From positions 1-64,000 of the forward strand of contig JBJMJD010000054.1 in NCBI GenBank assembly GCA_045806525.1: DNA of 64,000 nucleotides. The letters are read 5' to 3'. This document shows positions 17,048-24,202 of the stretch, piece by piece (position 1 is the stretch's first letter; the number at the start of each line of letters is the position of its first letter). The stretch comes from JAICYJ01 sp045806525 (lineage in GTDB: Bacteria; Actinomycetota; Thermoleophilia; Gaiellales; JAICJC01). The notes below the pieces were generated by a model that saw nothing but the letters and a program-made list of their open reading frames with translations, made no database searches and was not told the DNA's origin. A program made the translations under genes and the position numbers.

Positions 17048-18163
17048 ATGACCGTCCGCGTCCGATTTGCTCCCAGCCCCACCGGATCGTTGCACCTGGG
17101 CAGCGCGTTGACGGCCGTTGCCAACTGGCTGTTCGCTCGCCAGCAGGACGGCGAGGTGGTGCTCCGCATCGACGACACCGACGAGCAGCGCGAGGTGGAG
17201 GGCGCGGAACGGGCGATCGAGCAGGATCTGCGCTGGTTGGGCCTGGGCTGGGACGATGGACCCGTGCGGCAGAGCGAGCGCCGCCAGCGCCACCTCGAGC
17301 AGGCCGCCGCCGCCGAGGGGGCGCACACCCGCGACGGGGCCGTCTGGCTGTCGGCGCCGGGGCTGCCCGAGTTCGTGATCGTGCGCAGCGACGGCCGGCC
17401 CACGTACCGCTGGGCATCGGCCGTGGACGACGCCGACATGGGCATCACGCATGTCATCCGCGGCAACGACCACCTGCCCAATGCGGCGCTGCAGATCGCG
17501 GCAGTGCGGTCGCTCGGCGCCGAGCCGCCGCAGTACCTGCACCACGCGCTGGTGCGGGGCGAGGGCGGCAAGCTCTCGAAGCGCGACGGTGCCGATTCGA
17601 TCGCTGCCCTGCGCGAGGAGGGCTACCCGCCGGAGGCCATCGTGAACCTGCTGGGGCTGGTGGCCAGCTCCGGGCCGGGGGACGTGATGGCACTGCCTGA
17701 GCTGGTCGAGCGGTTTGACATCGACCGGCTGGCGCGCGGCGAGGTGGCGCTCGAGAGCAAGCGGCTGCGGGCGCTCTCGACCGCGCACATCTCGCGGTTG
17801 AAGGACGACGACCTGGTGGCCAGGGTGCTCGAGTTCGCACCGGTGGGCACCGATCCGCAGCTGGTGGCGGCGATGGCGCCGGCGCTGCGCGGCGCGCACA
17901 CGCTGGCCGAGGCAGGCGACCTGGTGGCATGCGTGGCCGAGGCGCCGCTCCAGCATTCGTTGCCGGAGCTGGCGACGATCCGGCAGCGCTATCCCGACCG
18001 GCTGTCCGAGCAGGACGCCCGGGCGCTGGTCGACGAGCTGCGCAGCGCCGGGGTGCCACTGCGGGAGGCGCGGGTGTCGCTGACGGGGCGCGAGCGGGGG
18101 CCGGAGCTGTGGGCGGTGCTGGCGGCGCTGCCGCGCGACGAGGCGATCAGGCGGGCGGCGTGA
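17048..18163 (+). CDS. gltX: Glutamyl-tRNA synthetase, compact form
   Basis: Charges tRNA-Glu. The 371-residue class I synthetase has RFAPSPTGSLHLGSA (HIGH-type motif), RIDDTDEQR, the YRWASAVDDADMGITHVIRG block, HLPNAALQ and the KMSKS variant GGKLSKRDG, followed by a helical anticodon-binding region. It is about 100 residues shorter than usual; the gap lies mainly between about residues 85 and 105, where the connecting and acceptor-binding insertion should be. It is longer than the tRNA-independent GluQ family and keeps the C-terminal domain, so GluRS is preferred. GTGA overlap with cysS. Confidence 0.88.
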   Translation: MTVRVRFAPSPTGSLHLGSALTAVANWLFARQQDGEVVLRIDDTDEQREVEGAERAIEQDLRWLGLGWDDGPVRQSERRQRHLEQAAAAEGAHTRDGAVWLSAPGLPEFVIVRSDGRPTYRWASAVDDADMGITHVIRGNDHLPNAALQIAAVRSLGAEPPQYLHHALVRGEGGKLSKRDGADSIAALREEGYPPEAIVNLLGLVASSGPGDVMALPELVERFDIDRLARGEVALESKRLRALSTAHISRLKDDDLVARVLEFAPVGTDPQLVAAMAPALRGAHTLAEAGDLVACVAEAPLQHSLPELATIRQRYPDRLSEQDARALVDELRSAGVPLREARVSLTGRERGPELWAVLAALPRDEAIRRAA

Positions 18164-19467
18164 GGATCCGCGACTCGCTGTCGGGCGAGCTGCGCGAGCT
18201 GCGGCCGGGCGCCGACGGCGTGATCGGCATGTACGTGTGCGGGCCCACCGTCTACAACCGCATCCACGTGGGAAACGCGCGGCCGTTTGTGGTGTTCCAG
18301 CTGATGAAGCGCTACCTGGAGTGGCGCGGGCGGCCGGTGCTGCTGGTCGAGAACATCACCGACATCAACGACAAGATCTATGCGGCGGCCCTACGCCTGG
18401 GGGTGCCGTCGGACGGGCTGGCGCGTGAGATGTCCGCGGCCTACATCGCCGACACCGACCTGCTGGGCCTGGGCCGGCCCGACCGCGAGCCGCTCGCGAC
18501 CGAGACGATGGGCGAGATCGTCGCGCTGATCGAGGAGCTGATCGCGGGCGGCCATGCCTATGAAGCTGGCGGCGATGTCTACTTCGCGGTGCGCAGCTTT
18601 GACCGTTACGGGAGGCTCAGCAATCAGCGCATCGACCAACTGTTGGACGGGGCCGGGTCGGCGGAGCCGGGTGAGCACAAGCGCGATCCGCTCGACTTCG
18701 CGCTCTGGAAGGGCAACAAGCCCGGGGAGGACACCTGGTGGGACTCGCCGTGGGGGCGGGGGCGGCCGGGCTGGCACATCGAGTGCTCGGCGATGGCGGA
18801 GCGGTGGCTGGGGCGCGAGTTCGCGCTACACGGAGGCGGGCGCGATCTGATCTTCCCACACCACGAGAACGAGATCGCGCAGTCCGAGTCGACCGGGCGG
18901 CCGTTCGCGCAGGTGTGGGCGCACAACGGCATGCTGCGGCTGAGCGGCGAGAAGATGTCGAAGTCGGTCGGCAACATCGAGCCGCTGCACGAGGCGGTGG
19001 GAAGGTGGGGTGCCGAGACGCTGATCATCTTCCTGCTGCGCGGGCACTACGCATCGCCCATCGACTACGACGACGAGGCGCTGGAGCAGGCCCGCAGGGC
19101 GGCGGAGACGCTGCGCAACCGGCTGCGCGACGGCGGCGAAGGGACGGACGAGGCGCTGCGGCTGGCCGTGTGCGAGGCGCTGGACGAGGACTTCAACACG
19201 CCGCGGGCGCTAGCGCTGTTGTTCGATGCGCCGCCCGAGGCGGCGGGCACGGTGGCGGAGGTGCTGGACGTGCTGGGGCTGGGCGGGTTGGCGCGCGAGG
19301 AACAGCCTCCGGCCGAGTTGCTGGACAGGGCGCGCGAGCGCGACGCGGCCCGGGCCGAGCGCGACTTCGCGCGGGCGGATGCGGTGCGCGACGAGATCGA
19401 AGCGGCCGGCTGGGAGGTGCGCGACACCGCCGGCGGCACGGTGCTGTATCGGCGCCATGACGGCTGA
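18160..19467 (+). CDS. cysS: Cysteinyl-tRNA synthetase
   Basis: Charges tRNA-Cys. The 435-residue class I synthetase shows the first zinc ligand in MYVCGPTVYNRIHVGNAR (HIGH-type HVGN), ITDINDKI, the second zinc Cys in GWHIECSAM, FPHHENEIAQSES with further ligands, and the KMSKS motif. The C-terminal domain ends in the normal way. The GTG at 18160 overlaps the gltX stop (GTGA), and the protein begins directly with IRDSLSGELRELRP, the expected N-terminus. Its 3' end overlaps rlmB by 11 bp. Confidence 0.97.
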   Translation: MRIRDSLSGELRELRPGADGVIGMYVCGPTVYNRIHVGNARPFVVFQLMKRYLEWRGRPVLLVENITDINDKIYAAALRLGVPSDGLAREMSAAYIADTDLLGLGRPDREPLATETMGEIVALIEELIAGGHAYEAGGDVYFAVRSFDRYGRLSNQRIDQLLDGAGSAEPGEHKRDPLDFALWKGNKPGEDTWWDSPWGRGRPGWHIECSAMAERWLGREFALHGGGRDLIFPHHENEIAQSESTGRPFAQVWAHNGMLRLSGEKMSKSVGNIEPLHEAVGRWGAETLIIFLLRGHYASPIDYDDEALEQARRAAETLRNRLRDGGEGTDEALRLAVCEALDEDFNTPRALALLFDAPPEAAGTVAEVLDVLGLGGLAREEQPPAELLDRARERDAARAERDFARADAVRDEIEAAGWEVRDTAGGTVLYRRHDG

Positions 19468-20158
19468 GGTCGTCTACGGGACGCACCCGGTGCGCGAGGC
19501 GCTGCGCGGACGGCGCGAGGTGCTGCGGGTCTACTGCTGCGACCGGGCGGCCCGCGGCACGGACTGGCTGCCCGCCGGAGTGGAGGTGGTGTCGGTGCAG
19601 CGGCTGTCGGAGCTGGCCGGAAGCGAGGATCACCAGGGGCTGGTGGCGGAGGTGACGCCGTACCCGTACGTTGACGCAGATCGTTTGTTGGAGCGGGATC
19701 GCGCGCTGCTGGTGGCCCTGGACGAGGTCACCGATCCCCATAACCTGGGGGCGGTTGCGAGGGTCTGCGAGGGGGCGGGAGCGGATGGCCTGCTGATCAC
19801 CCGGCGGCGGTCCGCGGCGGTTACGGCCGCGGTGTGCCGGGCGTCGGCGGGCGCGGTGGAGCACCTCGAGATCGCGCAGGTGGAGAACCTGGCGGACATG
19901 CTGATCCGAGCGCGGCGGCCGGGGCTGTGGAGCTACGCGGCAGACGCGGAGGCTGATATGCCGTACGACCGAAACGACTACCGCGACGGCACGGTGTTCG
20001 TGCTGGGAGCGGAGGGGCGGGGGCTGCGGCCGCGGGTCAGGGACTCCTGCGACGCGACCGCGATGATCCCGATGCGGGGCCGGATCGAGTCGCTGAACGT
20101 GGGAACGGCGGCGGCGGTGCTGCTGTTCGAGGCGGTCAGGCAGCGGCGCGGTGGCTGA
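19457..20158 (+). CDS. rlmB: 23S rRNA 2'-O-methyltransferase, RlmB/SpoU type
   Basis: Methylates the ribose of a guanosine in 23S rRNA (G2251 in E. coli numbering). The 233-residue protein has the small N-terminal substrate-binding domain (VVYGTHPVREALRGRR) and the SPOUT knot: motif 1 DEVTDPHNLGAVAR, motif 2 VLGAEGRGLRP and motif 3 IPMRGRIESLNVGTAAAVLLFE (first 20 residues shown: IPMRGRIESLNVGTAAAVLL). ATG 19457 lies inside the end of cysS. Position after cysS matches many Gram-positive genomes. Confidence 0.95.
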   Translation: MTAEVVYGTHPVREALRGRREVLRVYCCDRAARGTDWLPAGVEVVSVQRLSELAGSEDHQGLVAEVTPYPYVDADRLLERDRALLVALDEVTDPHNLGAVARVCEGAGADGLLITRRRSAAVTAAVCRASAGAVEHLEIAQVENLADMLIRARRPGLWSYAADAEADMPYDRNDYRDGTVFVLGAEGRGLRPRVRDSCDATAMIPMRGRIESLNVGTAAAVLLFEAVRQRRGG

Positions 20159-20630
20159 GGTGCGCGCGCCGCTATGGGTGATCGACGGCGACAACGTCGC
20201 GCACGTTCGCGGGGGCAGCGAGCAATACGAGCGAGTGCGGGCGGAGCTGGTGGCGGCGGTGGTCGACCACGCCGCGCGGTCGGGAGCCGAGACGGTGCTG
20301 GTGTTCGACGGGCACGGGCGCGACAGCAAGCTCGGCGCGGCGACGGTTCGCTACGCCGGCACCGAGACCGCCGACACGCTGATCGAGCGGCTGGCCCATC
20401 GCAGCCAACACGACCGCGAGGTGACGGTGGTGTCGTCGGACACGGTGCTGCGGCACGTCGCCCAGCGGGGCGGAGTGCACGCAATGAGCGCGCGCGAGTA
20501 CGTCGACCGCCTGGCGGCGCCAGCCGCGCCGGACGCGCCGCCCGAGCGCGGGCCGCAGCGCTTTCAACTGGCCGACACGGTCGACCCGGAGGTCAGAGCC
20601 GCGCTCGAGCGGCTACGTCGGGGCGAATAG
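20151..20630 (+). CDS. NYN-domain RNA-binding protein (YacP-like)
   Basis: A 159-residue NYN/PIN-like nuclease-fold protein: WVIDGDNVAHVRGG at the N-terminus, TVLVFDGHGRDS, and VTVVSSDTVLRHVAQ supply the acidic residues of the fold. Bacillus YacP (Rae1), a ribosome-bound mRNA endonuclease, occupies the same position between rlmB and sigH. The GTG start overlaps rlmB by 8 bp. The C-terminal tail is short and charged. The exact target is inferred only from family and position. Confidence 0.88.
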   Translation: MAEVRAPLWVIDGDNVAHVRGGSEQYERVRAELVAAVVDHAARSGAETVLVFDGHGRDSKLGAATVRYAGTETADTLIERLAHRSQHDREVTVVSSDTVLRHVAQRGGVHAMSAREYVDRLAAPAAPDAPPERGPQRFQLADTVDPEVRAALERLRRGE

Positions 20631-20638
20631 GAGCCCGT

Positions 20639-20780
20639 GCAACACCCGCGCCTGGCACCGGTGTTGCACGAATTCCGATAGGAAAACGGCCCGTGCGCTA
20701 CGAGATTCGTAGAGTTCGGGCCGTTTTTCTACGAGATTCGTAGTTTGGACAGCAAAGCGGGTGCCAGGCGCCGGCGTTGC
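20639..20780 (+). repeat. 142-bp palindromic element, copy A
   Basis: The ends are imperfect inverted repeats: 20639-20659 matches the reverse complement of 20760-20780 with two mismatches. The left end is itself a dyad (GTGCAACACC 20637-20646 with 20660-20669). Inside are two direct copies of CTACGAGATTCGTAG (20698-20712, 20729-20743) and a terminator stem. It aligns without gaps, at about 105 of 142 positions by hand count, to the reverse complement of 46087-46228. No coding sequence fits inside. It fills most of the 281-bp gap between the YacP-like gene and sigH. Confidence 0.85.
20683..20730. terminator. Bidirectional terminator inside repeat copy A
   Basis: AAAACGGCCCG (20683-20693) pairs perfectly with CGGGCCGTTTT (20717-20727), enclosing a small CTACGA-GAT-TCGTAG hairpin. 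The T-run on the plus strand and the A-run on the left arm make it work in either direction. It would end the gltX-to-yacP transcript. Confidence 0.75.
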
Positions 20781-20792
20781 AAATACCGGTCC

Positions 20793-20820
20793 TTGACATG
20801 GCCGGTGGACGCGCTATGCT
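20793..20820 (+). promoter_or_regulatory. Sigma-70-type promoter of sigH
   Basis: TTGACA (20793-20798), 16-bp spacer, TATGCT (20815-20820). The -35 begins only 13 bp after the end of repeat copy A. Predicted RNA start is near 20827. Confidence 0.75.
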
Positions 20821-20824
20821 CTCA

Positions 20825-20859
20825 AACCTCAAGTTGTACTTGACCTTCAGCTTGAGGTT
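20825..20859 (+). promoter_or_regulatory. 5'-leader hairpin of sigH
   Basis: AACCTCAAG (20825-20833) pairs with CTTGAGGTT (20851-20859) across a 17-nt loop, at the very 5' end of the predicted mRNA and about 40 bp before the ribosome site. It may stabilise the RNA or be an operator. Confidence 0.55.
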
Positions 20860-20911
20860 GATCGAGTCTTCATCCTGTCCTGGTTCTCATTCTTCGGTCG
20901 GAGGTGCTCTG

Positions 20912-21577
20912 GTGGCTAGGTCAAACGCAGCGGTGGCGCGGACGCAGCCGCGTGTCTGGCGCGATACCGGCGAGGTGGCTGTGATCGCAGCTGCCCGCAA
21001 CGGCGACGAGCGCGCCATGGACACCATCATCCGCCGCTACGAGGGCTTCGTCCGCCTCAAGGCGAGCTCCTACTTCCTGGCCGGCGGCGACTCGCACGAC
21101 CTCATCCAGGAAGGCCTGGTCGGTCTTTTCAAGGCCGTCCGCGACTACCGCTCCGATCGCGACACGTCGTTCCGCTCGTTCGCCGAGCTCTGCATCACGC
21201 GCCAGATCATCACAGCCATCAAGACGGCGACCCGTTACAAGCACGCGCCGCTGAACAGCTACGTCTCCTTCAGCCACACGCCGGCCGGCCAGGAATCGGA
21301 GGCCGACTGCACTCTCGGCGATGCCTTGCCCGGCCCGGCCGTTGACGATCCCGCCAGTTGCGTGATCTCGACCGAGGAGCTGCAGAGCCTGCTCCATTGC
21401 CTGGGCAGCACACTGTCGGGCCTCGAGTCCCAGGTGCTGACCTGCTACCTCGAGGGACGCAGCTACGAGGAGATCGGCGATCTGCTTGACTGCGATCCCA
21501 AGACAGTCGACAACGCCCTGCAGCGCGTCAAGCGCAAGGTGCTGACCCACCTGCAGGCACGGCGTATCACGGCCTGA
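20912..21577 (+). CDS. sigH: SigH-type RNA polymerase sigma factor
   Basis: A 221-residue sigma-70-family protein: region 2 contains DSHDLIQEGLVGLFKAVRDY and SFRSFAELCITRQIITAIKT, and region 4 has SYEEIGDLLDCDPKTVDNAL. There is no region 1.1 and no long region 3. Order rlmB, yacP-like, sigma matches the Bacillus sigH locus. GTG 20912 is fixed by GGAGGT (20900-20905) at 6-nt spacing; the frame is open further upstream but that part overlaps the leader hairpin and promoter. In this non-spore-forming context its regulon is unknown. The gene has its own strong promoter. Confidence 0.9.
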   Translation: MARSNAAVARTQPRVWRDTGEVAVIAAARNGDERAMDTIIRRYEGFVRLKASSYFLAGGDSHDLIQEGLVGLFKAVRDYRSDRDTSFRSFAELCITRQIITAIKTATRYKHAPLNSYVSFSHTPAGQESEADCTLGDALPGPAVDDPASCVISTEELQSLLHCLGSTLSGLESQVLTCYLEGRSYEEIGDLLDCDPKTVDNALQRVKRKVLTHLQARRITA

Positions 21578-21601
21578 GGTTCGAGTCGAGGTCGACCCCG
21601 G

Positions 21602-21607
21602 TAGAAT
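21602..21607 (+). promoter_or_regulatory. -10 box TAGAAT of tRNA-Thr
   Basis: TAGAAT ends ten bases before the tRNA. The -35 is weak (TTCGAG near 21580). Confidence 0.45.
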
Positions 21608-21616
21608 CGGCGTGTC

Positions 21617-21689
21617 GCCGGGATAGCTCAGCTGGTAGAGCTTTCGCCTTGTAAGCGAAGGGTCGCGGGTTCGAGTCCCGCTCCCGGCT
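21617..21689 (+). tRNA. tRNA-Thr(TGT)
   Basis: A 73-nt cloverleaf with acceptor GCCGGGA/TCCCGGC, D-arm GCTCAGCTGGTAGAGC, anticodon stem TTCGC/GCGAA with loop CTTGTAA (anticodon TGT), and T-arm with GGTTCGAGTCC. CCA is not encoded. Threonine tRNA after sigH matches the usual order, but the genes normally next (rpmG, secE, nusG) are absent. Confidence 0.96.
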
Positions 21690-21798
21690 CTCTCAGCATC
21701 ACGACAAGCACGACCGTCGCCGTGGTCACGCTCGCGGCCCTCGACCTACTGCGGCGACATCACCAGGGTCGCATCGGTTATAGAGTCGCCCTGAGGTG

Positions 21799-22419
21799 AT
21801 GCGACTGCACTACATGCCAGGCGCTGGGTCCATGGTCCCACACGCTGCCCTAGCAGAGGCCGGCGCGGACTACGAGTTGGTGCTGGTCGAAGAGGACGAC
21901 GCGGGACATCGACCGGAGTCCTATCGGCTAGTGAACCCGTTCGGCCTCGTTCCCAGCCTCGAGGAGGGTGATCTGGTGTTGACTGAGACACTCGCAATAA
22001 CCCTCCACATCGCAGACCGCTATCCGGACTCCGGGCTCGCGCCGACAATCGGGACGCGAGCACGCTCCGAGCTCTATCGATGGCTCGCGTACTTCGCGAG
22101 CACGGTTCAGCCCACCTTTCTCCACAGATTCCACCCCGAGCGGTTCACCTCATCGGAGACCCGCGGGGAGGAGGCGATCGTTGCCGCCGCGGTTCGCCAA
22201 CTGCGCACCCACCTCGACTGGATCGACGGCCGACTCACGGACCGCAGCTGGCTCGTCGGCGAAACCGTCACCTGCGCCGACCTCCATCTGTTCATGCTTA
22301 CGCGCTGGGGTGACGACCTCGACCCGCCGTCGATCCGGCGCCCCAATCTCGCCGACCACTACGCTCGGCTCCAGGAGCGCCCGAGTATCCGACGCATGAT
22401 GTCAGAGGAAGGGCTGTAG
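21799..22419 (+). CDS. Glutathione S-transferase family protein
   Basis: A 206-residue protein with the thioredoxin-fold N-domain (about 1-80: HYMPGAGSMVPHAALAEAGA, then NPFGLVPSLEEGD with cis-Pro and TETLAITLHIADRY) and the helical C-domain (about 88-200). Bacterial beta-class enzymes use a Cys at the place where this has Ser (GAGSMVP). Substrate unknown. GTG 21796 directly before the ATG is an alternative start. Codon use (CTA, ATA present) is less GC-biased than neighbours. It lies in a segment that breaks the expected gene order after the tRNA. Confidence 0.82.
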   Translation: MRLHYMPGAGSMVPHAALAEAGADYELVLVEEDDAGHRPESYRLVNPFGLVPSLEEGDLVLTETLAITLHIADRYPDSGLAPTIGTRARSELYRWLAYFASTVQPTFLHRFHPERFTSSETRGEEAIVAAAVRQLRTHLDWIDGRLTDRSWLVGETVTCADLHLFMLTRWGDDLDPPSIRRPNLADHYARLQERPSIRRMMSEEGL

Positions 22420-22454
22420 CTCGGCTTCGGAGGGCCCGGCAGCAGCCGCTTCCG

Positions 22455-22733
22455 TTAGACACCTTTGGCGCGCGCAGCGTGAACCGGCAATCCCTCGATC
22501 CGGCGAGGCCACGGAAGACCAGCGGCCGCGGTTGCACCGCGAAACTCTTCGGAGGTCGAGAACTTCTCGAACGCCTCCTTGGAGGGGCAGGCGTCGTAGA
22601 CGGTGATCCCGTTCTCACGAACGGCACAGGCGTGGAACACAAGCTGGCCCTCGGGCATCATCGCAATCAACCTATCGTAGGCCGCAAGCAGCTCGGTGGG
22701 GTCACCGTCGATGTCGTAGATGCCGAGGTGCAT
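22455..22733 (-). CDS. Small conserved-looking protein of unknown function
   Basis: A 92-residue protein with a ferredoxin-like pattern: IYDIDGDPTELLAAYDRLIA, LVFHACAVRENGITVYDACP and EAFEKFSTSEEFRGATAAA. This resembles the dimeric alpha/beta-barrel (ABM-like) fold used by small monooxygenases and stress proteins, but no catalytic residue can be assigned. ATG 22733 is preferred: AAGAAG lies before it on the minus strand. A longer GTG start at 22766 is possible. It follows the amidase on the same strand and may share its transcript. Confidence 0.6.
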   Translation of the reverse strand: MHLGIYDIDGDPTELLAAYDRLIAMMPEGQLVFHACAVRENGITVYDACPSKEAFEKFSTSEEFRGATAAAGLPWPRRIEGLPVHAARAKGV

Positions 22734-22768
22734 GAGTTCTTCTTTCCGGGAGCAGGCCCCGACCACCC

Positions 22769-24190
22769 CTAACCGTCCTCCATTGCGGCGAGTGCCGGCC
22801 AGCCGACAGCGGCCTCGAGTTGGGCGGCCAGGCTAATCAGGATGTCGTCGCGATCGGGCGCGGCGACCAGCTGGACGCCGACCGGGACGCCATCGTCTGT
22901 GCGTGCGAGTGGGAGGCTGATCGCCGGTTGGCCGGTCACGTTCCAGATCCGGACGAATGCGCTGAAACGGCTGGCATCGTCGGTCACGCCTGCCGCAGAC
23001 CGGATGCCACCGACCGGCGCCGGCAGCCGGGTGAGCGTGGGAGTGACCAGAACCAGGTCACCTGACCACTGGTCGATCACCTGCCGGCTGAACCGGAACA
23101 GCTGCTCGCCGGCCTCCAGGTAATCGACCAGAGGCACCGGCGGAGAATCGACCAGCCATGCGCGGGTCGCCGGCTCCAGGTGGTCAGGGTCGACTCGCGC
23201 TCCGTGCAAGCGCTCCACGATCCGGATCAGGTGCTGGCCCGTCCCGGTCATGAACGTACCCCAGGCGGACGGGAACACCTCATCTTCCCAGCCGAGATCG
23301 ACCTCTTCGACGTCGTGGCCGAGCGAGGCCAGCAGCTCGCCCGCCGCGCGCGCGGCCGCCGCTGGCTCAGGGTCGACCTGGATGCCGTGCGGGGCGCTCG
23401 CACAGACTCGCACCTGCAGCCGCCCAGGGTCGGCCGTTGCCAGCTCCACGAACCGTTGTTGGGGCGTCCATGCGCGATGCCGATCACCCGGCTCGTAGCC
23501 TGCGATCGCATCGAGCGCTACGGCGGTGTCCATAACCGTCCGGCTGAGCACACAATCGGCGGGCATGCCCGCGGCGACGTCCCCCAAGTCGGGCGCTATC
23601 GACACTCGCCCCAGGCTCGGCTTGAGCCCGACCAGGCCACAGCACGACGCGGGGATCCGGATCGACCCGCCGAGGTCGCTCCCGTCCGCCAGCGCAACCA
23701 TCCCCGACGCTACTGCCGAAGCGCTCCCGCCCGACGACCCGCCTGCCGACAGCTCAGGGTTCCACGGGTTTCGGGTCGCGCCGAAGCGACGGTTTTCGGT
23801 CACAGGCCGTAGGCCCAACTCCGGGGTGTTGGTCTTGCCGACAACGATCGCACCGGCCTCCCGCAACCGGCGCACATGGGCCGAGTCATGCGCCGCCACC
23901 CAATCGGGGAAACCCAGGCTGCCTTCCGTGGTTGGGATTCCTTCGGTGGCAGACAGCAGATCCTTGATTCCGACCGGCACGCCACACAGCGGACGCGGAT
24001 CACCCGCGCCCACCGAGTCGGCCTGTGCCAGCGCCCGCTCGCCGCACACCGTGACAAACGCGTTCATGGCGGGGTTAAGTCGCTCGATGGCTCTGAGCGC
24101 AGCCTCGACCAACTCCCGACCTGTCACCTCACCTGCCCGCACCAACGCTGCCTGCTCACTGGCACTGCGTCGCAGAAGATCGTCCGGCAT
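22769..24190 (-). CDS. Amidase-signature family hydrolase
   Basis: A 473-residue amidase with the complete Ser-cisSer-Lys triad: K76 in VPVGIKDLLS, cis-Ser in SAGGSSGGS (about S152/S153) and nucleophile S176 in GSDLGGSIRIPAS. The fold also serves GatA, but there is no gatB or gatC beside it and the C-terminal half differs, so a catabolic or detoxifying amidase is more likely. Substrate unknown. A TAGTGT box lies nine bases before the ATG. It sits in the inserted segment between tRNA-Thr and purK. Confidence 0.88.
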   Translation of the reverse strand: MPDDLLRRSASEQAALVRAGEVTGRELVEAALRAIERLNPAMNAFVTVCGERALAQADSVGAGDPRPLCGVPVGIKDLLSATEGIPTTEGSLGFPDWVAAHDSAHVRRLREAGAIVVGKTNTPELGLRPVTENRRFGATRNPWNPELSAGGSSGGSASAVASGMVALADGSDLGGSIRIPASCCGLVGLKPSLGRVSIAPDLGDVAAGMPADCVLSRTVMDTAVALDAIAGYEPGDRHRAWTPQQRFVELATADPGRLQVRVCASAPHGIQVDPEPAAAARAAGELLASLGHDVEEVDLGWEDEVFPSAWGTFMTGTGQHLIRIVERLHGARVDPDHLEPATRAWLVDSPPVPLVDYLEAGEQLFRFSRQVIDQWSGDLVLVTPTLTRLPAPVGGIRSAAGVTDDASRFSAFVRIWNVTGQPAISLPLARTDDGVPVGVQLVAAPDRDDILISLAAQLEAAVGWPALAAMEDG

Positions 24191-24202
24191 GACCTGACGA
24201 CA

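Noticed and set aside
20698..20743. Two CTACGAGATTCGTAG copies spaced by 16 bp, looking like a tiny repeat-spacer array
   Set aside because: Only two copies, each a palindrome inside the 142-bp element; not CRISPR.
20631..20785. Target-site duplications around repeat copies A and B
   Set aside because: Flanking bases differ on the two sides of each copy, so no duplication can be claimed.
21666..21689. Search for a second copy of the tRNA-Thr 3' end as an attachment site
   Set aside because: None noticed downstream by eye, so no att site is annotated.
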